DNA of 64,000 nt from Ardenticatenaceae bacterium (GTDB lineage Bacteria; Chloroflexota; Anaerolineae; Promineifilales; Promineifilaceae), in assembly GCA_020634315.1 (NCBI GenBank), contig JACKBV010000007.1:162023-226022 (forward strand), written 5' to 3'. Below are positions 54,238 through 63,000 of this stretch, in pieces. Both the position numbers and the translations under genes were made by a program. Within the stretch, counting starts at the first letter, position 1. Every line of letters starts with the position of its first letter. The notes below the pieces were generated by a model that saw nothing but the letters and a program-made list of their open reading frames with translations, was not told the DNA's origin and did no database searches.

Positions 54238-54492
54238 TTAATCGCCAGTCATCCACTCTACTTGCAATTTACTGGCAATCCCCCGCCCCAAGGCAATGCG
54301 TGAATCGCGCACCGAAATCAACAATGGGCCACCGGCATCCTGCACCACACGCAGACAAACGCCCGGCGTCAAACCCAATTCAGCCAGACGATGGGCCATC
54401 TGACGCCCAGCACAAAGCTGGCACAAACGGACATCCTGGCCTAGTGGCGCCATTGTCAGGGGGCAAATTGAGGGGTTATGCGATTTCATCAT
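54238..54492 (-). CDS. feoA: FeoA ferrous-iron transport accessory protein
   Basis: About 84 residues. SH3-like FeoA fold: ICPLTMAPLGQDVRLCQLCAGRQMAHRLAELGLTPGVCLRVVQDAGGPLLISVRDSRIALGRGIASKLQVEW. It assists FeoB. The exact start is uncertain among ATG codons at 54489, 54492 and 54504; the beginning overlaps the end of the regulator gene, so translation is likely coupled. Confidence 0.88.
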   Translation of the reverse strand: MMKSHNPSICPLTMAPLGQDVRLCQLCAGRQMAHRLAELGLTPGVCLRVVQDAGGPLLISVRDSRIALGRGIASKLQVEWMTGD

Positions 54493-55168
54493 TACGAACT
54501 TCATCCTCACAATTAACAAAAATATGGGCAGCAATTTCCTGCCCCAAAGCATGTGTTTGCTCGCCGATCTTCACCATTAACGGGCCATTAAAGGGAGCAA
54601 TTTCTTCAAATTCCACCGGCTGATCTGGGCGAATGTCGCGCCCAGCCAGGTAATCAAGCAACAAGATGCTCTCTGGGTGAATACGCGAAATGATTCCGCG
54701 ATCCCCTGGCTGCATCTGAATTAAGGGTATGTCGCTGATGTCGGGCATTTCGCCATCTGGCGAGGGAATGGGGTTGCCATGCGGGCAGGTGCGGGGATTG
54801 TCGAGGAATATGGCGAGGGCTTCGGTAACGGCCGTATCCGTGGCATGCTCCAGGCGGCAGGCATAATCATGCACCTTCTCCCAGGGCAATCCCAAATAAT
54901 CGACCAAAAACCGTTCCCACAACCGATGCCGCCGAATGACACGGCACGCACGCCGCCCCCCATGCACCGTCAGACTAACGCCTTTATAGGGCAAATGCTC
55001 AAGCAAATCCTGCTTCTTCAGCCGATGCACCATTTCCGTTGCCGATACCGTAGACACGCCCAAGCGTTCCGCCAGGGCAGAAATAGGTACCAAGTCTTCA
55101 CTATCAGCTAACTCGCTGACCGTTTTCAAATACATCTCAATGCTTTCGCTAAATGCTTCGTTTTTCAT
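54476..55168 (-). CDS. DtxR/MntR-family metal-dependent repressor
   Basis: 230 residues. N-terminal winged helix SIEMYLKTVSELADSEDLVPISALAERLGVSTVSATEMVHRLKKQDLLEHLPYKGVSLTVHGG, metal-binding and dimerisation domain (RVIRRHRLWERFLVDYLGLPWEKVHDYACRLEHATD) and a C-terminal FeoA-like SH3 domain. It heads the feo gene set and probably represses it with Fe(II) or Mn(II) as co-repressor. Confidence 0.9.
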   Translation of the reverse strand: MKNEAFSESIEMYLKTVSELADSEDLVPISALAERLGVSTVSATEMVHRLKKQDLLEHLPYKGVSLTVHGGRRACRVIRRHRLWERFLVDYLGLPWEKVHDYACRLEHATDTAVTEALAIFLDNPRTCPHGNPIPSPDGEMPDISDIPLIQMQPGDRGIISRIHPESILLLDYLAGRDIRPDQPVEFEEIAPFNGPLMVKIGEQTHALGQEIAAHIFVNCEDEVRNDEIA

Positions 55169-55218
55169 GGCTGCATCTAAAAAATTATCTCTTTAAAGTC
55201 TGATCTTAAATCAAATTG

Positions 55219-55320
55219 TCACATTTACCCAATAGAAGTTTATAAGGTTGTCCTAATAATATAGGATACGGTTTACCCGCAGTAGTGACATTTGTCCCAT
55301 ATCAATATGACATTTATCCA
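55219..55320. promoter_or_regulatory. repeated ACATTT boxes and a TCCTA/TAGGA dyad upstream of the regulator
   Basis: Three direct copies of (T)(G/C)ACATTT-x-x-CC occur at 55219, 55286 and 55308; the latter two are exactly 22 bases apart. A small dyad TCCTA-N6-TAGGA lies at 55251-55266, loosely like DtxR-type boxes. These are candidate operators for the DtxR-like protein. Confidence 0.4.
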
Positions 55321-55487
55321 GTTTTTAGCTGCAATCCATTCATCTTTGCCGCTTTGCACAAATTTTTCTTCTTGTTGGCGACGCGTCCACATGACATGCA
55401 AATAAACTTGGGTTGATTGACCAGCGGTAAATAAATTGCCGGGTCTTTTTTCAAATCCCTTTTTAGGTTACATAACGTAGCTGACAT
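55314..55487 (-). CDS. small Cys-containing conserved-looking protein
   Basis: 57 residues, MSATLCNLKRDLKKDP... then KFICMSCGRVANKKKNLCKA. The CxxCGRVA...LCK pattern looks like a treble-clef or rubredoxin-like metal knuckle of a widespread small uncharacterised family, from memory; database support is needed. ATG at 55487 has GGGAGT upstream. It lies directly upstream of the feo regulator in the same orientation, so a metal-related role is possible but unproven. Confidence 0.5.
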   Translation of the reverse strand: MSATLCNLKRDLKKDPAIYLPLVNQPKFICMSCGRVANKKKNLCKAAKMNGLQLKTG

Positions 55488-55691
55488 ATTACTCCCGATA
55501 ATGTGCCTGATTTCCAAGGTCTACCTGCATACTATTATGCGGTGCAGCCGTCCTGGTTTCTACACAACCCGTTCATTTATAAGTTGATGGACGCAAAATT
55601 GTGAGTTGACGGCCGTTAACAGATCATGTTGCGCCGGTTAAACCAAAATTTAACTGGGGATCAATTTTGGCATGACCGAACCCACCCAAGC

Positions 55692-55716
55692 GATGAAAAC
55701 AAACCTATGGGAGGTT
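55692..55716. repeat. partial copy of the dispersed repeat
   Basis: GATGAAAAC followed by AAACCTATGGGAGGTT resembles the left flank and arm of the 58-bp element (GAATGAAAACGAACCTCCCGGAGGTT) with several substitutions. Confidence 0.45.
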
Positions 55717-55731
55717 ATGTCATAACAAAAA

Positions 55732-55787
55732 GCGGGGATTAGGCGACTGAGGATTTTTTCTAATTCCTCAAATCGCCTAATCCCCGC
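55732..55787 (-). terminator. intrinsic terminator of lysC
   Basis: Perfect 15-bp arms GCGGGGATTAGGCGA (55732-55746) and complement (55773-55787), extended by a GAGGA/TCCTC inner stem; on the minus strand a TTTTTG run follows. Confidence 0.92.
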
Positions 55788-55817
55788 CGCATTTACAGGG
55801 AGTAGCTTGGCGCGTGC

Positions 55818-57224
55818 TTAAATGAGAGCGTGAATTTGCTTAACGGCCGTTTCCGTATCCTCGCCACCCACAACCATGCTAATACTGCATTCAGACGACC
55901 CCTGCGCAATGGCGATGATATTCACATCCGTGCTGCCCAATGCCGTAAAAATACGCCCGGCAATCCCCGGCGTGCCGCGCATCCCCGCGCCCACCGCCGT
56001 TACAATCGCCACATCATGCTGCGCCCAGATACGATCAATATCCTGCCGTTGCAGTTCTGTGGCAAATTCAGCTTCCAAGGCCAGCAGCACCTTCTCCGCA
56101 AACGCATCCGGCGTGGCAAAGCTAATGGATTGCTCCGACGAAGCCTGGCTGATCAACAACACGCTCACTTCCTCGTGCGCCACTGCGCCAAACGTGCGTG
56201 CGGCAATGCCCGGCACGCCCATCATGCCCTTGCCCTCCACCGTCACCAGACTCAAATGGCTGATGGCGCTGACCGCTTTCATGCCACCATTGCCATTTTT
56301 GTCATCGGCGACGATGACCGTGCCGGGATGCTCTGGGTTAAAGGTGTTTTTGATGCGCAGCGGAATGCCATTTTCAATACACGGCCGTATCGTCTTGGGA
56401 TGCAACACCTTCGCCCCATAATATGCCAGCTCCGACACTTCACGATACGTAAGCGTGGGAATGGAACGCGCCGTGGGCACCAGACGGGGATCGGTCGTCA
56501 TCACGCCATCAACGTCTGTCCAAATCCACACTTCTTTTGCGTCTAATGCCTGCCCCAAAATGGCGGCACTGTAATCGGAACCGCCCCGCCCCAAGGTTGT
56601 CGTCACGCCTTGCTCGGTGGCGCCAATGAACCCGGTGATGACGGGAACAACGCCCTGGTCGAGTAACGGCCGTATCCGCACCTTCGTCTTAGATTTCGTG
56701 CGCGGCAGCAAAGGCATAGCCGCCTGGAAATTATGATCGGTCACAATCAAATCCGTCGCGTCAATCGCCTCTGCGCGATGCCCAATCTGGCGCAAATACG
56801 CAGCCAAAATACGGACACTCATCTGTTCGCCCATGCCGCTGATGGCATCCAGCGCACGCGGCGTCAATTCACCCAGCACCAATACCGCCTGGCACAAATC
56901 CTCAAAGCGCTGCAAAAACGCCTCATTCTCGGCCAACACGCGCTGCCGCTCCCCCTCCGGCTGCAATAATTCATCAATTACCGCAAAATGGATTTGCCGC
57001 AATTCACCCGCCACCAATTTATAGGTTTCTTTATCGCCAGCGGCTGCCGAATGTGCGCCGCGCAGCAGTAAATCAGTCACTTTCACCGGCTTCGACCCCA
57101 TGGCCGAGGCAATCACAACCACGTTTCCCCATGCCGTTTTGGCTTGCAAAATCAAATCGGCCGTTTCGCGCATAGCCTGCGCACTGCCCACCGATGTTCC
57201 ACCAAATTTCATTACCAATGTCAT
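55818..57224 (-). CDS. lysC: aspartokinase
   Basis: 468 residues. Phosphorylates aspartate, first step to Lys, Thr and Met. N-terminal KFGGTSVGSA, catalytic GFIGATEQGVTTTLGRGGSDYSAAILG and WTDVDGVMTTDPR; two C-terminal ACT regulatory domains beginning near MMGVPGIAARTFGAVAHEEVSVLLISQASSEQSISF and GMRGTPGIAGRIFTALGSTDVNIIAIAQGSSECSIS. It is monofunctional, with no homoserine dehydrogenase. Single-gene unit with its own terminator. Confidence 0.96.
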   Translation of the reverse strand: MTLVMKFGGTSVGSAQAMRETADLILQAKTAWGNVVVIASAMGSKPVKVTDLLLRGAHSAAAGDKETYKLVAGELRQIHFAVIDELLQPEGERQRVLAENEAFLQRFEDLCQAVLVLGELTPRALDAISGMGEQMSVRILAAYLRQIGHRAEAIDATDLIVTDHNFQAAMPLLPRTKSKTKVRIRPLLDQGVVPVITGFIGATEQGVTTTLGRGGSDYSAAILGQALDAKEVWIWTDVDGVMTTDPRLVPTARSIPTLTYREVSELAYYGAKVLHPKTIRPCIENGIPLRIKNTFNPEHPGTVIVADDKNGNGGMKAVSAISHLSLVTVEGKGMMGVPGIAARTFGAVAHEEVSVLLISQASSEQSISFATPDAFAEKVLLALEAEFATELQRQDIDRIWAQHDVAIVTAVGAGMRGTPGIAGRIFTALGSTDVNIIAIAQGSSECSISMVVGGEDTETAVKQIHALI

Positions 57225-57332
57225 CGCTTCTTCTCCATCTCCGTATCCCGTTCGCGGATTACGACTCTTCGTTTACTGTTCACTATTTTGGCGGGAAAGT
57301 ATAACCAGCATCGCACAGATGCCAAATGAAAA

Positions 57333-57363
57333 GGGATCGCACACCTTAACGGAATGCGATCCC
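57333..57363 (-). terminator. intrinsic terminator of the LVIVD/PKD gene
   Basis: GGGATCGCA (57333-57341) and TGCGATCCC (57355-57363) form a perfect 9-bp stem; the minus strand continues with TTTT. Confidence 0.8.
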
Positions 57364-57389
57364 TGACCACGCAAAGCGTTTTACACAAA

Positions 57390-59885
57390 CTACGGTGTGC
57401 GCACAATCACCGGCAGGTAAACCATGACAACGCCCTCTTGAATTGTTGCCTGTAATGTATCACTACCTGCCCCACCATCATCATCAACGATGGTCAAAGA
57501 GACGGTATACTCGCCAGGCGCCGGGTACACATGGGTTGGCGTTAATGTCCCGGTAACAGTCGTGCCATCACCAAAGTTCCATGTAATGGTGTGTGTGTCT
57601 AAATAACCGGTATCTGTAAACATGCCGCTAAAAGCAATCGGGGTATTGATGGTTTGGAGCACATCTGCCCCGGCAGCAACAACAGGCACCTGATTTTCGA
57701 CGGTGACGAGCAGGGTGTCACTGTCACTTAACCCAAGAATGTTGGTCACTGTCAAGGTGACGGTAAACGTGCCATTATCACCATATGCATGTGTTGGGTT
57801 CAATGTAGCAACGGCCGTTTCCCCATCACCAAAATCCCATTGAATACCACTGCTGAGAAGGCCAGGACCCATCATCATACCGGAGAAGGTAATTTCGCTT
57901 CCTTCTACGGCCGTTACATTCGCCCCGGCATTCACCTGCGGCGGCGTGTTGCTATCCAGGTAAATTAGCAAGCCATCCTGATAAGCTGGCACATACGTAT
58001 AGATATCATCACCTACAGGCAAAGGCAATCCATTGTTGTGCAAGTATCGTCCCACCTCTACCGGCGCAGTGGGATTAGAAACGTCCAAAATAACATTAAC
58101 CGCTTGAGACCGATCAGTGTGGGCTGCGACATAGAGGTATCCGTCAACGGCCGTTACTTCATACTCATACTCCAATGCATTGGTAATCGTATAACGCCCA
58201 GCATACATAGGAAGCAGTGGGTTTGTCACATCAATAATCTGCACACCACCGCCCCCCGTATACACATATCCATTCAAATAAACAAGAGAACCCACCTCAT
58301 AAGAAACTGGCTGCGAGGCCACCACTTGTGGTTGCACCGGGTTGGACACATCTAGAATTGTTAACTGACTACTCGAAGAACAGCAATAAACCTCACCCAG
58401 ATAAGCATAATCCCCAACGACTTGCAATCCCGCCCCAAAATAATTATGCGTCCCTATTGAGGCGGCCAAAACAGGCTGATCCCGATCCGTTACATCCACT
58501 ATTTTCAGACTATCAGTTTGGAAACGACTATCAAGCAGAAATAAATAATCTCCTTCAACTTGCATTGCACCAGAATTCGGTATCATATAATTGCTGCGTC
58601 TGGTCGGAGTAAGCGGCTCTGTCACATCAACCACTTCAAGACCAAGCCACCCTCTTAAGAACAAGTCACTGCCAACAAGCTGCATCTCATCTCTTGCAAC
58701 ATGCTGGTAACGCGCACGCTCAATTGGATTTTCTGGAGTAGTTGCATCGATAACATACAAACTGCGATTCTCATCCAAGACATAGACATAATCCTCCACA
58801 TTTATGGCCGCAATCGGCGCCCCAAAAGGACTATACATACCGACTTGCGGCAGTGTGTCCTGCGAAATATCAATAATTCTTAAGCCGCCAACCTGATATG
58901 CAATGAAAGCCGTATCGCCAGCCACAGCCACCGACTGTGGCCCTGCTGGTACACCTGGATCATAAACGCCATATGGCGGAGGATCAGTTGGTGTATTCAA
59001 ATCGTAAACAAGCAGTACTCTACTATCAAATGCATACAGTTTATCGCCGACGATTTGGATCTTACTCAAAAATTGGGGGATAAAGGACGAAAGAGACAGC
59101 AGGGACGGGGCAGAGGGATCTGCTAAATCATAAATTCCTACGGTAAACCCAGAAACCTTTCGATATAGATAATGACTATAAATGGCGGAAGATGTTCCTT
59201 CTACATCACTTACGTTGCTAATTTCAATCGGCGCCATCGGATTAGATACATCTACTACAGCAAAAAACTGCACACAACCACTATCGTCCGAATAAATACA
59301 GGAACTAACATAAGCATATTGACCATACAGCGAGAAGTCCTCGATGCTATTACCCTCGCTGTAAAGGCCCAGTTGAATAGGATTAAGCGGATCAGCTAAA
59401 TCTAAAATACGCAATCCTCCTTCGCCAGGAGAGAGCCAGCGGGTTTCCCCCACAAAAGCAAGTGTGCCTGAAATTTCCACATCAGTGACAATGCGGCTGG
59501 GCAAGGGATACTCAGTTACAAGCTGTGGCAACAATGGGTCATTTAAATCAAATATATAGAGGCCATACAAGGATGAGGCCACCGCATAGTTCCCCAACAT
59601 ATCAAGGCTTCGAATCGGGTAAGTCAACATCCCCGTCTGGGCAACCAACACTGGATTAGCAACATCCTGTACGTCATACACATCTAAACGTGAACCTATA
59701 CCCAGATACACATAATCCCCCTGCTGGGCAATGGCATTGGCATAACCGCCAATCTGCTTGTAAAGTGAACTACCTGGCAAAATAGGGGTTACGGCCGTTT
59801 CCGGTGTATCCGCCAATAATGCCCAAACAGTGGACAAAAAAGCGATCCCTAATACAAAGGGTAATAAAATCAAGCGAAACTTCAT
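57390..59885 (-). CDS. secreted LVIVD-propeller protein with two PKD domains
   Basis: 831 residues. Signal peptide (about 1-24), then some 600 residues of LVIVD-type repeats, each with strands like GxYAYLG...LxIxDVxNPxxPxxV, forming beta-propellers. Two PKD domains (about 650-735 and 740-820; WDFGDGETAVATLNPTHAY and WNFGDGTTVTGTLTPTHVY) follow. The last residues are VYLPVIVRTP, nearly shared with the next gene's IQFLPIIVRAP. It is probably a surface adhesin or scaffold; ligand unknown. Confidence 0.85.
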   Translation of the reverse strand: MKFRLILLPFVLGIAFLSTVWALLADTPETAVTPILPGSSLYKQIGGYANAIAQQGDYVYLGIGSRLDVYDVQDVANPVLVAQTGMLTYPIRSLDMLGNYAVASSLYGLYIFDLNDPLLPQLVTEYPLPSRIVTDVEISGTLAFVGETRWLSPGEGGLRILDLADPLNPIQLGLYSEGNSIEDFSLYGQYAYVSSCIYSDDSGCVQFFAVVDVSNPMAPIEISNVSDVEGTSSAIYSHYLYRKVSGFTVGIYDLADPSAPSLLSLSSFIPQFLSKIQIVGDKLYAFDSRVLLVYDLNTPTDPPPYGVYDPGVPAGPQSVAVAGDTAFIAYQVGGLRIIDISQDTLPQVGMYSPFGAPIAAINVEDYVYVLDENRSLYVIDATTPENPIERARYQHVARDEMQLVGSDLFLRGWLGLEVVDVTEPLTPTRRSNYMIPNSGAMQVEGDYLFLLDSRFQTDSLKIVDVTDRDQPVLAASIGTHNYFGAGLQVVGDYAYLGEVYCCSSSSQLTILDVSNPVQPQVVASQPVSYEVGSLVYLNGYVYTGGGGVQIIDVTNPLLPMYAGRYTITNALEYEYEVTAVDGYLYVAAHTDRSQAVNVILDVSNPTAPVEVGRYLHNNGLPLPVGDDIYTYVPAYQDGLLIYLDSNTPPQVNAGANVTAVEGSEITFSGMMMGPGLLSSGIQWDFGDGETAVATLNPTHAYGDNGTFTVTLTVTNILGLSDSDTLLVTVENQVPVVAAGADVLQTINTPIAFSGMFTDTGYLDTHTITWNFGDGTTVTGTLTPTHVYPAPGEYTVSLTIVDDDGGAGSDTLQATIQEGVVMVYLPVIVRTP

Positions 59886-60043
59886 GAAAATACTCCTCGT
59901 TGTACATTGAAATGATCAGCCAGTTTTCGTGTCAGCCAACCGGCAATTCATGTCATGCGTCCCACCCCGGCACGCCCTCACATCACACCGCAACTAACTG
60001 ACGCCAAAAATTATAATCCATCAATCTATGCCAAAACAAAAAA

Positions 60044-60071
60044 GGCGAGAAGCGCTTCCACGCTTCTCGCC
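60044..60071 (-). terminator. intrinsic terminator of the FG-GAP/PKD gene
   Basis: GGCGAGAAGCG (60044-60054) and complement (60061-60071) with a six-base loop, followed on the minus strand by TTTTTTG. Confidence 0.88.
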
Positions 60072-60096
60072 CTATGAACGTCCTACTTTCTATGCG

Positions 60097-63000
60097 TTAC
60101 GGCGCACGAACAATAATCGGCAAGAACTGTATTGTCCCCTCGACCGTAACCACCAGCGTATCTGTGCTGACATGGCCCTGATCATCACCAACTGTGAGGG
60201 TAACTGTGTAAACGCCCGGCAGCAGGTAGGTATGGGCAGGCGTGAGTGTGTCCACGGCCGTTTCCCCATCACCAAACTCCCAGACAATAGAGATCAACGG
60301 ATCACCGTCGGGGTCGGTGGCACTACCGGCAAACTGCACCTCCTCCAACAGCGCCACTTGTTGGTCTGGGCCGGCATCAACCAGCGGAGCCTGATTGCCA
60401 CCGGCGACAATCAATGTCGCTGTCGCGCTGTCACTGGCTGTGCCATCCGCCGATACGGCCGTTCCCACCACATCATATGCCCCTGGCGCTAACACACGCA
60501 GCAAGATCGGCGTCCACACCGTCTGCCCCGGCGGCAGCACCAACTGCTCCGGCAGCGAAGCAGCCGTGCCCCCATTCAACGTCACCGCCAGCTCATAAGT
60601 CGTCAGCACATTGCCCGTATTCGTCACCACCAGCATCATCGTCGCTTGCAGCGTATTGGTCACAGTACGGCTTACCGGCTGCCAACTGACAAGAACAGCC
60701 TGACGCGCATTAAGCGTAACGGCCGTTTTCGCGTCATCCAGCACCTGCGAGTTGGTCTGTGAACGGGCCAACATCCCCAACTCATACAATTCTGGCAGCA
60801 GCGACACAAACCCGGAGCCGGTCAACTGCACCGTTTGTGCCTGACCAGGGTTGAGCGTCACGGTCGTCGCGCTCATCTGCACAAAGCTCGCCAACGTCCC
60901 AAACGGCATCAGGTCAAAGGTGTCGGCACTGCTGCCCGTGTTTGTCACGGTCACATCCCACACCGCCGTCTGGTCAGGTTCAATGACCGCCGGGCCACCT
61001 GTAAAAGCAACCTGCACGCCAAGGTTCAACACCTCGGCTGTGCCCATTGTCGCTGCCGTAACGAGGGGGAGAGCCTGGGAAACGGCCGTTACGCCCACAT
61101 CATAAACACCGGGCACAGCGGCGGCATCCGGCTGCACCAGGAGCAGCAGTTCCACGCGATTGAACGCGCCCGCCGGGATGGTCAGATTGGTCACAGGCGC
61201 ACCATTGACCTGCAACCAGGCCGTCCAATTTGCCGGAACCGCCACATCCAGCGCATAGCTGTCACGCAGCGTGCCCACATTGGTGATTGCCAATGTGTAA
61301 GTCAACACGCCGCCAAGACCGGTAACGGCCGTATCCGGCAGCAATCCAACCTGCACACCCAAACGCCCAATGCCAACGGCCACGGCCGTCGCCTGATCAC
61401 TGACACCACTCGCCCCGCTGGCTTGAATCGTGAAGGGCTGCGGCCCTTCAGCCAACGGCGTCGCCGTGAAGATCACACTGGCCGTGCCATTACCGGGAAC
61501 GGAAACCGCAGCAGGCAGGTCAACGCTGGCCGTACCGGTGACGGCCAATGTATAGGTATGGGCAGCCGTTTCCAGATTGGTCAGGGTCAAGGTGTAGGTA
61601 AGCGGTTGTCCGCTGCGGCCGTTTTGCAGGGGTGGGTTAACGGCTATCTCCAGTCCATCCTGCACTATCAGGTCAGCCAACGCCGCATCTTGCCCACCGT
61701 TGTCTGTCGTCACATCCACGATCAGCGGCACGGTATCCAGCGCCGCAGCTGCGGGAATGGCGACCGTTACCGGCACCACCACGCTGCCCCCCGCCGGGAC
61801 ATTGGCTGTCGTCGGCAGCGTCAACCAATCTGCGACCGGGCCGTTTGCTGTCAGGGTGTAAACGGCCGTTACGCTGCCCGGATTGATGAGCGTGAGGGTG
61901 TAAACGGCCGTTGCTCCGGCAAAAGCGGTCGCGCTTTCCGGTGTCAGCGCCGCAATGCGCGGCGCACTCACGTACAACGGCGGCAAGGTGATGAAGTTGA
62001 CGCCGCTGGGAAGGGTGTAGGAAACGGCCGTGCCTTCTGCCACCAGGCGCGTTTCTCCCGGCTGCAAATCCGCCAATTCACTGACAAACGTCTGCGTCAC
62101 CACAGGCTGCGCCGATGTCTGCACATAATCCCAACGGTAATCGGGGTCGGCGCTGACACTCGGCGGCGTAGCGAAAGTGTCTGTCAACACCGTCACGCCG
62201 CTAATGCCAACCGTGTGCGTCAACGTCACATCATAGACGGGCAGCGCCACCGCTTGCGGCCATTGTGTGCGATACGTGTTATGCACCTCCCAGCTATTCA
62301 CCTCACTTTCGGGGATGGTCAAATCATCGTTGACATTGGTAATGTGGTAGCTGTGCTCATTCCACAAGGGGCGCGTCTCGCCCCAAACGCCATCTTGCCC
62401 AAAGACAACGACGCCGCGAATGGTGGGCACAATGATTTCCGCATAGCTGTCCCCATCCACATCAACAAAGATCGGGTAATCCGAGCCGGTGGCCGAATTC
62501 GCCAGCGGTTCATTGAAAAGGATTGCGCCATCCACGCCATTGTAGATAGTGAAACCTTGCTCCTTCCCGTTCCAGGCAACCTCATACGCGCCATCGCCAT
62601 TCAGGTCGAGGACAGCCGCGTTATTCGCCGAAGAGCTGTCTTCGGCAATGTTGCTCCACAACAGCGAACCATCCCGCTCAAGGGCGTACAACATCCCGAA
62701 GCGTCCCGTCTCGAATTCGTAGCGCATTCCCGTGAGAATTTCCACTTCGCCATCCCCATCCAGGTCGGCGACAGAAACACCACCCGCATTGCCAGGGTCA
62801 AGCGCTTTTGTCCACAGCAATGAGCCATCCTCGCCGTTGAGCACAGTCAATGCGCCATAGTGCGAAACAATCACCTCAGGGCTGCCATCGCCATCAATGT
62901 CCGCGACAGCAGGCGCACCAAAGGTACCGGCCATTGAGGAGGTCAACACGACTGTCCAGACCAATTGCGGTGCGCCGTTGTTGTAATCGTAAACGAACAC

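Larger units (their letters stand above)
55488..55817. other. intergenic region with hairpins
   Basis: No gene seen. It holds one ACGGCCGT site (55609-55616), an 8-bp dyad CCAAAATT/AATTTTGG (55643-55670), a partial dispersed-repeat copy (55692-55716) and the lysC terminator. Confidence 0.6.

Noticed and set aside
60835..62823. 662-codon open frame on the plus strand
   Set aside because: It is antisense to the FG-GAP/PKD gene, rich in His/Arg/Gln with no domain, and has no promoter or ribosome-binding site; it arises from biased codon use on the other strand.
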